Below, one piece after another: positions 19,887 to 28,606 of a stretch of DNA of 64,000 nt (positions are counted from its first letter, which is position 1; each line of letters begins with the position of its first letter). The notes beneath the pieces were generated by a model. That model made no database searches. It was not told where the DNA came from and was given only the letters and a program-made list of their open reading frames with translations. Source of the DNA: Chromohalobacter israelensis. Lineage in GTDB: Bacteria > Pseudomonadota > Gammaproteobacteria > Pseudomonadales > Halomonadaceae. Made by a program: the position numbers and the translations under genes. Where the stretch lies: positions 806,001 through 870,000 of the forward strand of contig JQNW01000001.1 in assembly GCA_000761475.1 (NCBI GenBank). The letters run 5' to 3'.

Positions 19887-21287
19887 TCACGTCAGCACGG
19901 CGAACAATCCCCAGGCAAGCCCAAAGGCCATCAGCGAAATCGCCGTGGATACCACGCTCCAGGTCTTGAGCATGGTCTTGGTTTCCATGCCCAAAAAGCG
20001 CCCCACCAGCCAGAAGCCGGAGTCGTTGACGTGAGAATAACCGATGGCGCCGGCAACGACAGCCACCACCACGCATGCCAAAGGCATGCCGCTCAGCGAG
20101 GCATCGGCCAACACGGCCGGCGCGATGATACCTGCCGCCGTGGTCCCCGCGACGGTCGCCGAGCCTTGCGCAATTCGAATCACCGCCGCGATCACGTAGC
20201 CGGCCACGAGAATGGGCATGCCCAGGGACTGCAGGCTGTCGGCCAGCGCCTCACCGATACCGCTGGTCGTCAGTACACCCCCGAACATGCCGCCAGCGCC
20301 GGTAATCAAGATGATGCTGCAAACCGGTGCCAGGGCTTTCTCGATGGTCTCGTTGACAGCCCCCATGGCGCCCTTTTCATGGCCGCGCAACAACAGAAGC
20401 CACATTGCCAGGCACAGGCTGATCAACAAGGCCACGGGCGTCTCGCCGATCAATGTCAGGACGTTGAGCACTGCATTGCCTTCGGGCAAGGTGCCCGCGC
20501 TGATCAGCGTCGCGATGCCAGTATTCATGAAGATCAGGACCAGCGGCAGCAGCAAGACCAGCAAGATCGTTGAAAAGCGCGGCAGCGAGGCACGCGCCAC
20601 CTCATCGCTCTCGGCACCGCCCATCAAATCCGGCACTGGATGGTACGGCGTGCGCTTGGCCAACCATAGCGAGAGGCGATAACCGGCGACATACCAGGTC
20701 GGCAACCCCACAATCAGCGCCACCATCAACACCAGACCGATATCGCCCTCGAGAAACACCGAGGCCGCGACGGGACCGGGGTGTGGCGGCACCAACGCAT
20801 GCATCATCAGAAACGCACCGGTCGCCGGCAGCGCATACAGCAATAGCGAACCGCGTAATTCGCGGGCGATGGAATAGATCACCGGCAGCATCACCACGAA
20901 GGCGGCATCCAGAAAAATCGGAAAGCCGAATAGCAGGCTGGCAATGGAGAGCCCCAGCGGCGCTTTGTCGCGTCCGCAGATGCGAATCAGGGTATCGGCC
21001 AGCACCTTGGCACCGCCGGAAATCGCCACGATACGCCCGAGGATCGCTCCGAAGCCGATCAGCAGTGCCACATTGCCCAAGGTCTTGCCGAAACCGGAAA
21101 GCAGCGTCGGCAGCAAATCCTCGATGGTGACGCCCGTGGCCAGCGCCGTGCCGATACTCACGATGACCAGTGCAAGGAAGGGGTGTAGCTTCACCTTGAT
21201 GATCAAGGCCAGCAGGATAGCGATCGCCCCGGCGGCCACGGCGAGCAGCCCGGGCGTCGAAAGCGTAAAAGCGGATGCGGTCTCCAT
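19887..21287 (-). CDS. GntP family gluconate/sugar-acid permease
   Basis: A 466-residue inner-membrane permease with about 12-14 hydrophobic segments, the GntP size. Family sequence includes IKVKLHPFLALVIVSIGTAL, GFGKTLGNVALLIGFGAILGRI, LFGFPIFLDAAFVVMLPV and HALVPPHPGPVAASVFL, and late HVNDSGFWLVGRFLGM. GntP transporters import gluconate or related aldonic acids with protons. The start at 21287 (AGGA upstream) is preferred to a frame 25 codons longer. The motif shared with the araF promoter suggests joint control with the arabinose genes. Confidence 0.88.
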   Translation of the reverse strand: METASAFTLSTPGLLAVAAGAIAILLALIIKVKLHPFLALVIVSIGTALATGVTIEDLLPTLLSGFGKTLGNVALLIGFGAILGRIVAISGGAKVLADTLIRICGRDKAPLGLSIASLLFGFPIFLDAAFVVMLPVIYSIARELRGSLLLYALPATGAFLMMHALVPPHPGPVAASVFLEGDIGLVLMVALIVGLPTWYVAGYRLSLWLAKRTPYHPVPDLMGGAESDEVARASLPRFSTILLVLLLPLVLIFMNTGIATLISAGTLPEGNAVLNVLTLIGETPVALLISLCLAMWLLLLRGHEKGAMGAVNETIEKALAPVCSIILITGAGGMFGGVLTTSGIGEALADSLQSLGMPILVAGYVIAAVIRIAQGSATVAGTTAAGIIAPAVLADASLSGMPLACVVVAVVAGAIGYSHVNDSGFWLVGRFLGMETKTMLKTWSVVSTAISLMAFGLAWGLFAVLT

Positions 21288-21593
21288 ACGGTCCTCGCAT
21301 TGGTGACTGTATGCCGCCGGTCGGCAGCGAGGCGACAACCTAATGGGTGAACCTATAGCCAACTAATGCCATTTTTCGGGTTATCCGATACGCCTTTGTA
21401 TATCAAACTGCTTAGCGCCTTAAGCACCGGGTGCCACTCTCCATACCCAAGACTAAAGGTGTAATACCAAAGTATTGCGGCATGGTCTTCATATTAGAGT
21501 GCTTGCAACCCCGCCCCGCTCATTCGATCATGGGTCGTGCCGGTCCTGATACCAGGGTCGCCGCCCTTTACCGTGATCTCCGGGAGCATCGCC
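21288..21593. other. divergent intergenic region gntP / nitronate monooxygenase
   Basis: 306 bp without a gene. It must hold the promoters of both divergent genes. The only clear element seen is the araF-like motif at 21355-21371, followed by AT-rich sequence to about 21500. No terminator or RNA gene was recognised. Confidence 0.6.
21355..21371 (-). promoter_or_regulatory. candidate regulatory motif upstream of gntP (copy 2)
   Basis: Read on the minus strand, TGGCATTAGTTGGCTAT lies 68 bp upstream of the GntP permease start. It matches 14 of 17 bases of the araF-upstream motif (17085-17101), with a similar distance and orientation. Proposed as a shared operator; not tested. Confidence 0.45.
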
Positions 21594-22697
21594 ATGTGGC
21601 CGCAACGTGAACTGCTCGACCGCCTCGCCATCGAACTGCCCATCGTCCAGGCGCCCATGGCCGGCGCCAACGACGCGACACTGGCCATCGCCGCCAGTCG
21701 AGGGGGCGCACTGGGCTCGATTCCTTGCGCCATGCTCTCCCCCGAACGCATCGAGCGGGAGGTCACACGGTTTCGCGAGCATGCCACCGGCCCGCTCAAC
21801 CTCAACTTCTTCTGCCACTTGCCGTCACCGCCCGACCCCAACGCCGAAGCCGCCTGGCGCGAACGCCTGGCACCGTTCTACCGTGAGGCAGGACTCGACC
21901 CCGAGGATGCCGCCCCGGCCGCCCAGCGCACGCCCTTCGACGACGTCCAGTGCGTGCTGGTCGAGCGTCTGCGTCCCGAGGTCGTGAGCTTTCATTTCGG
22001 CTTGCCGGACGCGCCCTTGCTGGCTCGCGTGAAAGCCACCGGCGCCACGGTCATGGCCAGTGCCACCACCGTCGCCGAGGGGCGCTGGCTGGCCACCAAC
22101 GGCGCGGACATCATCATCGCCCAAGGGCTCGAAGCCGGCGGGCACCGCGGCGCGTTTCTCGAGGATACCCGCGCGGACACGGTGGCCGACGCCATGGCTC
22201 GCCAGCCCGGCACCTTCGCGCTGGTACCGCAGCTCGTCGATGCCATTGACCGGCCCGTCATCGCCGCCGGGGGCATCGGCGACGCACGCGGCGTCGCCGC
22301 CGCCTTCGCGCTGGGTGCCTGCGGCGTGCAGCTCGGCACCTACTACCTGGCCACGCCGGAAAGTCTGATCAGCGACATTCATCGCGCCGCCCTGGCCGAG
22401 GCCCGCGACGACAACACCGTCGTCACCCGCCTGTTCTCCGGTCGCCCGGCGCGCAGCCTCGTCAATCGAGTGATTCGCGCACTTGGCCCTCTCTCGCCGG
22501 CCGCTCCGCCCTTTCCCACCGCCGGTGGCGCGCTTGCCCCGCTCAAGCAAGCCGCCGAGGCCCAAGGGCGTGGCGACTTCTCATCGCTGTGGGCCGGCCA
22601 GGCAGCGGCACTGGCCCCCCACGGCGACGCCGAGACCCTCACGCGCCGACTGGGCGACGAGACGTTGGTACGGCTCAAGGCGCTGGCTACGGACTGA
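21594..22697 (+). CDS. nitronate monooxygenase
   Basis: A 367-residue FMN-dependent TIM-barrel enzyme. It has the NMO opening ELPIVQAPMAGANDATLAIA, a GALGSIPCAML segment, the ADIIIAQGLEAGGHRG box whose His is the expected catalytic base, VIAAGGIGDARGVAAAFALG for phosphate binding, and CGVQLGTYYL. It oxidises alkyl nitronates such as propionate 3-nitronate, a detoxification role. The ATG at 21594 has GGGAG upstream. It is a single gene, divergent from gntP. Confidence 0.87.
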   Translation: MWPQRELLDRLAIELPIVQAPMAGANDATLAIAASRGGALGSIPCAMLSPERIEREVTRFREHATGPLNLNFFCHLPSPPDPNAEAAWRERLAPFYREAGLDPEDAAPAAQRTPFDDVQCVLVERLRPEVVSFHFGLPDAPLLARVKATGATVMASATTVAEGRWLATNGADIIIAQGLEAGGHRGAFLEDTRADTVADAMARQPGTFALVPQLVDAIDRPVIAAGGIGDARGVAAAFALGACGVQLGTYYLATPESLISDIHRAALAEARDDNTVVTRLFSGRPARSLVNRVIRALGPLSPAAPPFPTAGGALAPLKQAAEAQGRGDFSSLWAGQAAALAPHGDAETLTRRLGDETLVRLKALATD

Positions 22698-22849
22698 TTG
22701 CATCGTTCTCACAGCATTCGCAATCATCGTCATGCCCGGCTTGGTACAAGCTGAGTCCTCCCGACATGCTGGACGAGGTGGATATCGATGTCAGTGACGC
22801 TGGCAGGCGCGGTCACGCCTGACAGCCGCGGCCGTAGTAAAGCGATCGC

Positions 22850-23455
22850 TCACTTCAATCCTTCCGCCTGCATGGCGCGCTGGACCGACTCGCGCTCGGC
22901 AATGCGCGCCACGAAACGCTCCAGGTGGGGCCACGGCGACAGCGAAACATGCACCACCCGGGACCAGCTGAGTACCGTGAACAGGTAGGCGTCCGCCACG
23001 CTGAAACGCTCGCCCGCCACGTAATCGCGTGTGGCCAGGTGCTCGTTCATCAGTGACAGCCGCGCGTTGAGGTTCTTCTGGGCCATGGCGCGCCACGTCT
23101 CGCCGCTGTTGGGCTTGAAGAACGGGCTGAAGTTCTTGTGCAGCTCGGTGGTAATGAATACCAGATGGCTCAACAGCTCGAAATAGGCCTTGCTGCCCGG
23201 AGATGGCGCCAGTTCGGCATCCGGCGCGAGGTTGGCGATATACAGCAGGATCGCGACCGCCTCGGTCATCACCTCGCCGTCATCCAGCACCAGGGCGGGG
23301 ACGTAGCCATTGGGATTGATGGTCAGGTAATCCTCGCCGCTGGCCGTCTGCTTGGTGGCCAGATCCACCGTCTCGATCTCGTAGGTCAACTCCGCCTCTT
23401 CCAGCGCGATATGCACCGCCATCGCACAGCTGCCCGGCTTGAGATACAACTTCAT
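22850..23455 (-). CDS. glutathione S-transferase, GstA-type
   Basis: A 201-residue cytoplasmic GST. The thioredoxin-like N-domain begins MKLYLKPGSCAMAVHIALEE, where Ser/Cys in GSCA is the expected glutathione-activating site of beta-class enzymes. It is followed by NPNGYVPALVLDDGEVMTEA (cis-Pro and the E/D-S-like glutathione-binding loop). The helical C-domain ends with RFSVADAYLFTVLSW. The ATG at 23455 has GGAG upstream. It conjugates or reduces electrophiles with glutathione. It runs in the same direction as the MBL-fold gene, 49 bp downstream of it. Confidence 0.88.
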   Translation of the reverse strand: MKLYLKPGSCAMAVHIALEEAELTYEIETVDLATKQTASGEDYLTINPNGYVPALVLDDGEVMTEAVAILLYIANLAPDAELAPSPGSKAYFELLSHLVFITTELHKNFSPFFKPNSGETWRAMAQKNLNARLSLMNEHLATRDYVAGERFSVADAYLFTVLSWSRVVHVSLSPWPHLERFVARIAERESVQRAMQAEGLK

Positions 23456-23504
23456 GACATCGTCTCCGTTCATGGGTGTCCATCGTCGCCATCTGAGTGG
23501 GCGC

Positions 23505-24314
23505 TCACGTCGTCCCGCCGCCTTCCAGTGCCTGGCAATGGCGCGCCACCGATAGTGCCACTACCGGCCCCGCGTCGGCGGTGATCTCACTGTGCCAGAA
23601 TGCCGCGTAGACGGCCTCGAAGTCGAGACGCTGCAAGCGTTCGCCGATACGTGCCACCTCACTGGCGGGCAGCGGAATGTTGTTGGGGTACGACCACATG
23701 AAGGATGCCATGCGGTCCGGCGTGACCAGCAGCGTATCCCCGGTCAACAGCGTACCGCGCGCTTCCCAGTGCAGCACGCTGGCGCCGGGGAAATGCCCGC
23801 CCAGCCGGTGTGCCTTCACGCCGGGCAGCACCTCCAGCGTCTCGCCCTGCCATGGGGAAAGCGCCTCGTCCGGCGCCATGATCCACTCGCGGTCCGCCGC
23901 GTGCACGTACACCGGGCACCCGAAGGTACGGCCCCAGCTCGCCATGGTGGCATAGTAATGCGGATGCGAAATGACGATGGCCTCGAGACCGCCCAACGCC
24001 TCGATCAGCGTGACCGTGGCCGCATCCAGCAGACTCAGACAATCCCACAACACATTGCCGTGGGACGTGCGCAGCAAGAACGCCCGTTGGCCGATGGCGA
24101 ACTTCGGCACCGTGCCCAGCGCCAGAAGCCCCGGCACCATCTCGCGAAAGGTATTGGTATGCCCCGCCGCCAGGGCCGTCGGCGTCGTCCACTGCTGCCC
24201 CGATGCCGGCACGTACTGGCGCTCGTCCTCGCACACCGGGCACCGCGACGGCGGCACCTCGCTAGCGGGATACTGCACCCCGCATGTCGCACAGAGAAAC
24301 CCCGGTAGCATCAT
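23505..24314 (-). CDS. MBL-fold protein with N-terminal zinc ribbon
   Basis: A 269-residue protein. It opens with a rubredoxin-like zinc ribbon (CATC at 8-11, CPVC at 25-28), then a metallo-beta-lactamase fold (residues about 55-260) with GGHFPG and GDTL boxes. The usual HxHxDH metal motif is HPHYYA here (H117, H119, then Tyr and Ala), so the second metal site is probably lost or altered. The ATG at 24314 is chosen because AGGAGG sits 7 bases upstream; a GTG two codons earlier is possible. The substrate is unknown. Confidence 0.8.
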   Translation of the reverse strand: MMLPGFLCATCGVQYPASEVPPSRCPVCEDERQYVPASGQQWTTPTALAAGHTNTFREMVPGLLALGTVPKFAIGQRAFLLRTSHGNVLWDCLSLLDAATVTLIEALGGLEAIVISHPHYYATMASWGRTFGCPVYVHAADREWIMAPDEALSPWQGETLEVLPGVKAHRLGGHFPGASVLHWEARGTLLTGDTLLVTPDRMASFMWSYPNNIPLPASEVARIGERLQRLDFEAVYAAFWHSEITADAGPVVALSVARHCQALEGGGTT

Positions 24315-24423
24315 CCACACTCCTCCTTCGCGTTGGCGCTTGGCATGAGTGTGGTCGAGGTCATGGGCCGAGGCCAGGTGGGTAATGACTCACTTTGAAG
24401 GTGCCTCATCGTCGCTCAGCGCA

Positions 24424-24452
24424 TAAAAACCGGGCACCTGGCGGTGCCCGGT
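24424..24452 (-). terminator. terminator of the PoxB-type gene
   Basis: On the minus strand a perfect 10-bp stem (ACCGGGCACC / GGTGCCCGGT) with a 4-base loop ends in a U-run. It lies about 30 bp past the stop at 24482. Confidence 0.88.
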
Positions 24453-24481
24453 CGTGAGTGAGCATTGACTTGGCTACGCGT

Positions 24482-26203
24482 TCAGCGCTTGAAGAAGTTG
24501 CTCTTGACGAGGTCGACGACATCCTCCATGCGCCCGTTGAGAACGGCTTTGGTGGAGTAGAGCGCGGTGGAGGCGACTTGTCCGGCTTCCACCTTGGGCG
24601 GCATGACGAGTTCCATCCGGTTGATCTTCACGTCGAGCAGTGCCGGCCCCTCATGAGCAAGCCATTCGATGATGGCGGGTTCGAGCTGGTGCGATTCCTC
24701 CACTCGCCTGCCCCAGATGCCCATGGCCTGCGCCAGCTTGTCGAATTCGGGATTTTCGAGATCGGTGTAGCTGTCGAGCAGGCCTTCGACCTTCTGTTCC
24801 AGTTCAACGAAGCCCAGCGAGCTGTTGTTGTAGACGACGATCTTGAGCGGCACCTTCTCCTGCTTGAGGGTGAGGAGGTCTCCCATCAGCATGGTCAGGC
24901 CACCGTCACCGCACATGGCGATGACTTGCCGCTCGGGAAAGGCCTTCTGAATGCCGATCGCCTGCGGATACGCGTTGGCCATGGTGCCGTGAACGAGACT
25001 GGAAAGCGTACGACGCCGGCCGGTGGCCCGAATGTGACGCAGCATCCAGACCATCGGGCTACCCCCGTCCGCCGTGAAGAAGGCATCGTCGGGCGCATGC
25101 GCATTGAGTGCCAGGGTGAGCTCCTGCGGGTGGATCAGCGTATCGTCGCGGGACTCGTGAGCATCATGCGTCAACGCTTTCTGGTACTGCTTGCGGCAGC
25201 TATCCAGCCAACGGGTATCGGTCTGTTCATCGATCATCTTGGCCAGCGCCAGGCAGGTATCACGCACGCTGCCGACCAGGCCGATGTCCACCGGATGACG
25301 CTTGCCGATCTGCTGCGGGTCGATATCCACCTGAATGATGGTGGCCTTCTCGGGATAGAACTGCCCCCAGGCGAAGTTGCAGCCCAGCAGCAGGAGCGTG
25401 TCGCATTCGGCCACGGCATGATAACCGCCCGCCAGACCGAATACGCCGGTCATGCCGACCTCGAAGGGATTGTCGGGTTCGATGAAGTCCTTGGCGCGCG
25501 AGGTCCAGGCAATCGGCGCGTTGAGTTTGGCCGCCAGGGCCATGACCTCGCTGCGGGCGTGCTCACAGCCAAATCCGGCGAAGATGGATATCTTGCCTCC
25601 CTTATTGAGCTGTTTGACGGCAGGCACGAATTCCTCGGCATTAGGCCGCACGATGGGGTCGAAGCGATGCGCGCGAAACGGCAGGTCCTGACTCGGTGTC
25701 TGCGTGAAGATATCGCCGTGCACGACGAGCACCGCCACCCCGTTATTGGCCAGTGCCGACTGGGCGGCCAGCGCGGTCATGCGGCGTGCCTGTTCGGGAT
25801 TGATGATCGACTCGCAGAACACGCTGTACTGTGAATAGATGGCCCTGGGGTCGACGTCCTGCGGAAAACCGATACCGGCATCCTTGGTGGCCACCTGGGA
25901 GGCGATCAATACCACCGGCGAACCACTGCGATGCGCCTCGAACAGCCCATTGACGAAATGCAGGCTGCCGGGGCCGCAGGTACCGGCACACACCGCCAGC
26001 TCCCGCGTCATGTAGGCCTCGCCACCCGCGGCGAAGCCGCCGACTTCTTCATGGCGCACATGAACCCATTCCAGGGCATCACTGCGTCGAATGGCATCGG
26101 TGAAGTGATTGATGGTATCGCCGACGACGCCGTAACAGCGCCTGGCGCCAGCCTCCACCAGTGTCTCGACGATGATCTCGGCCACGTTACTGTGACTGCT
26201 CAT
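24482..26203 (-). CDS. thiamine pyrophosphate-dependent pyruvate oxidase/dehydrogenase (PoxB-like)
   Basis: A 573-residue ThDP enzyme of the usual three-domain build: N-terminal pyrimidine-binding domain with the catalytic Glu in HVRHEEVGGFAAGG, a central FAD/nucleotide-type domain (about 190-340), and a C-terminal PP domain with CGDGGLTMLMGDLLTL and NNSSLGFVELEQ (GDG-X-N motif). Length and order match PoxB-type pyruvate:quinone oxidoreductase, which converts pyruvate to acetate and CO2 at the membrane. Other acetolactate-synthase-like activities cannot be excluded. The ATG at 26203 has GAGGG upstream. A terminator follows. Confidence 0.82.
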   Translation of the reverse strand: MSSHSNVAEIIVETLVEAGARRCYGVVGDTINHFTDAIRRSDALEWVHVRHEEVGGFAAGGEAYMTRELAVCAGTCGPGSLHFVNGLFEAHRSGSPVVLIASQVATKDAGIGFPQDVDPRAIYSQYSVFCESIINPEQARRMTALAAQSALANNGVAVLVVHGDIFTQTPSQDLPFRAHRFDPIVRPNAEEFVPAVKQLNKGGKISIFAGFGCEHARSEVMALAAKLNAPIAWTSRAKDFIEPDNPFEVGMTGVFGLAGGYHAVAECDTLLLLGCNFAWGQFYPEKATIIQVDIDPQQIGKRHPVDIGLVGSVRDTCLALAKMIDEQTDTRWLDSCRKQYQKALTHDAHESRDDTLIHPQELTLALNAHAPDDAFFTADGGSPMVWMLRHIRATGRRRTLSSLVHGTMANAYPQAIGIQKAFPERQVIAMCGDGGLTMLMGDLLTLKQEKVPLKIVVYNNSSLGFVELEQKVEGLLDSYTDLENPEFDKLAQAMGIWGRRVEESHQLEPAIIEWLAHEGPALLDVKINRMELVMPPKVEAGQVASTALYSTKAVLNGRMEDVVDLVKSNFFKR

Positions 26204-26416
26204 GCGATTCCCTCCGCATCGGCGCCCTCGAGAGGCGCATAAACGTGATCGCCACGTCGACGCGTGGCGTCCCGCTTTCACTCTATGCCCGACGAAGGTC
26301 GATCTCCAAGCCCGGTGGTGTTGCTGGACGGTGTCATCGTGTAGACACAACGGGGAAGTGCGGCGTTTGGCTTGAGTGTGGATGAAGCCATGACCCGGGA
26401 CGAGATCACGATGCGA

Positions 26417-27379
26417 TTAGCCAAGGTGAACGACAATATCCGTCACCCAACCCGCTACCAGGGCACCGACGATTCCCAACACCAGATAAAGGCCAAAAAT
26501 GGCAGGCCTTACCAGACTCCACACGGCCACGGCGGCGTACAGGCTGATAGCGGCACCGGCGATCAGGAATGCCATTGCCGCTCCCGGGGTCAGCCCCATA
26601 TCCATCAGACCGCGCAGCAGGGGTAGTGCAGCGTATCCTTCAATGTAAAGTGGTCCACCGATACCTACTGCCAACGGCACCGCCCAGACGCTGTCCACGT
26701 TCGTCAGCAGCGAATACACCGCCTCTCCGAGATGAGCACGTACCAGGGCTTCTATCGTCAAGGCAAATGCCAGCCAACGTAGGACAAGCGCAAAGGTCGA
26801 AAGTGTTTCCGCCCAGAAAGGCGAACGTGCCGATACCTCGCATTGCCTCGCCGGCACTGCCTGCGCTGCCTCTGCACGCACCCATTGTGCTTGCGGTCGC
26901 CACCGACACAAGGCATGCGTGACGGCACCCGCCGTAACCCCCAGCAGCATGGCTGCGATCAACAAGGCAACCGCGAACGGCCAGCTCAATATATTGGCAG
27001 TCAATAACAGCATGCCCGGGTCCGTGATCGGCGAAGAGAGCCAGAAGGCCATCGCCGCGGCAATAGGCACGCCTTGACGCAACAGAGCTGCGACAAGCGG
27101 AACACTGGCAATACCACAAACTGGCGTTACCGTCCCGATCAACCCCGCGAAGAAAATGGCCTGCCATGGGCGATGCTCCAGTGCACCACGAAACCTTTCA
27201 GCCATCGCGCTCACCGCGAGCCATCCTGCCATCAGGGCTACCAACACAATCAAAGGCAATAACGTGATGAGCTCCAGTGCCACGGATATCGCCAGATCAA
27301 GGCTTGACGCAGGCCAAACAGATCCCAGCAACAGCATGAGACCGGTCAGCCACCAGACACCTGAACCAGCTAAGCGCAT
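26417..27379 (-). CDS. permease of the ArsP_1 / DUF318 type
   Basis: A 320-residue inner-membrane protein with about 8-9 hydrophobic segments. It has the two inverted half-motifs of the family: GTVTPVCGIASVPLVAALLR, with a Cys typical of ArsP-type permeases, and later GGPLYIEGYAALPLLRGLMD. A cytoplasmic loop at about 165-195 separates the halves. Members export organoarsenicals or serve unknown roles. The gene is divergent from a LysR regulator, suggesting inducible export. Base composition is visibly lower in GC than the flanks. The substrate is not assigned. Confidence 0.75.
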   Translation of the reverse strand: MRLAGSGVWWLTGLMLLLGSVWPASSLDLAISVALELITLLPLIVLVALMAGWLAVSAMAERFRGALEHRPWQAIFFAGLIGTVTPVCGIASVPLVAALLRQGVPIAAAMAFWLSSPITDPGMLLLTANILSWPFAVALLIAAMLLGVTAGAVTHALCRWRPQAQWVRAEAAQAVPARQCEVSARSPFWAETLSTFALVLRWLAFALTIEALVRAHLGEAVYSLLTNVDSVWAVPLAVGIGGPLYIEGYAALPLLRGLMDMGLTPGAAMAFLIAGAAISLYAAVAVWSLVRPAIFGLYLVLGIVGALVAGWVTDIVVHLG

Positions 27380-27490
27380 GTCGTTTTTCTCCCTGAACCG
27401 CTGATATCGCCGTCAGGGTGATGGAAGGTCTATAATAAATAAAACGAATTTATTTTACTTCAAATATCAGAAAAATTGATGGAGGAGCGA

Positions 27491-28336
27491 ATGAGAGGTG
27501 AATGGCTGGTGACCTTCGCCGCTGTCGTGGAAGCACGTAGTTTCACGGGAGCCGCGAAACGCCTGCACCGTACCCAGTCGGCGATCAGCATGCAGATTCA
27601 ACAACTCGAGGCAGCGGCTGGCGTGCCACTGCTCATTCGTGAACGGGCTGGTGTGACTCCCACCGAAGCGGGAGAGAGGCTCTTGCCCCATGCCCGGCGT
27701 ACCACCGAGGCACTCCGCGACGCCGCCGCCATATTCAATAGTGCCGAGCCGGCGTCAGGTCCCTTGCGCATCGGTATCCCGGAAGAGTATTCCGGTTCCG
27801 AACTTCCACAGCTATTGAGCCATTTCCAACGTAGCCAACCGAATATCGAACTACTCGTGCAAAGCGCCAGTAGCGACAGGCTGGCAACGGCTATCGAAGA
27901 TGATGCCTTGGATCTTGCGCTTCTCGTCGCAGACGACAATGAGCAACGCCACGGTGAAGTGCTTCTTTATGATCCAACATGGTGGGTCGTCGCCGATAAT
28001 ATCGTATTGCCGACGTCCGGTCCGTTACCCTTGGTCTTGTTCGATCAAGCATGCTGGTGGCGACAATGGGCGTTGAACCAGGTAAACGAGACGGGCCGCG
28101 AATGGCGCATTGCTTACACCAGTGACAGCATCGCCGGGGTCGCAGCCGCCATTCAGGCAGGACTCGGTATAGGTGTGCTCGGGAAAAGCACGATTCCCAA
28201 AGGCACTCGCTCCGTGACTAAAGAGCTCGGCTTACCTAACCTTCCAGGTTCCCAACTCATACTTCAAAGAAAAAACCCGAATGCACCTGGGGCCCAAGAC
28301 ATGGCTGCGTTGATGAAGCGCCACTTTTCAACATGA
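27491..28336 (+). CDS. LysR family regulator divergent from the ArsP_1-type permease
   Basis: A 281-residue LysR-type regulator. The helix-turn-helix is at residues 1-60 (LVTFAAVVEARSFTGAAKRL, then TQSAISMQIQQLEAAAG), with the effector domain from about residue 85 (GPLRIGIPEEYSGSEL) to the end. The ATG at 27491 has GGAGGA 4 bases upstream and is preferred to ATGs 12-15 bp earlier. It is separated from the divergent permease by 111 bp of AT-rich sequence, the classic layout for a LysR regulator and its target. The inducer is unknown. Confidence 0.83.
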   Translation: MRGEWLVTFAAVVEARSFTGAAKRLHRTQSAISMQIQQLEAAAGVPLLIRERAGVTPTEAGERLLPHARRTTEALRDAAAIFNSAEPASGPLRIGIPEEYSGSELPQLLSHFQRSQPNIELLVQSASSDRLATAIEDDALDLALLVADDNEQRHGEVLLYDPTWWVVADNIVLPTSGPLPLVLFDQACWWRQWALNQVNETGREWRIAYTSDSIAGVAAAIQAGLGIGVLGKSTIPKGTRSVTKELGLPNLPGSQLILQRKNPNAPGAQDMAALMKRHFST

Positions 28337-28464
28337 ACATGGCGTTTCGCCACGACATGAACGCGCATCTCCATCTTGCACCTAATATTTCAACTCCCGT
28401 CCTTATGAAAAACCATGGACGCCTCGATGCCGTAAGACTTACTGCAGGAAAAAGAGCAAATCCA

Positions 28465-28495
28465 CAAAAAAACCCTAGCTGGGAGAAGCTAGGGT
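28465..28495 (-). terminator. terminator-like hairpin left of the IS30 element
   Basis: ACCCTAGCT and AGCTAGGGT form a 9-bp stem with a 6-base loop, followed on the minus strand by a run of seven U. It would stop leftward transcription, including read-through from the transposase, before the LysR gene. The rest of 28337-28589 holds no recognisable gene. Confidence 0.75.
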
Positions 28496-28589
28496 AAGAC
28501 GGGGACCGTTGCGCAAAATCGCTTGGTACAGCCGGCTCGCAGGTATTCCGGCGACCAAATGAAAACGTTAAAACCTGGGCGGATGCAGG

Positions 28590-28605
28590 TTCTGAGTGCA
28601 ACACC
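28590..28605 (+). repeat. IS30 left terminal inverted repeat
   Basis: TTCTGAGTGCAACACC, exact reverse complement of 29651-29666. It ends two bases before the transposase stop codon. Confidence 0.88.
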
Positions 28606-28606
28606 G

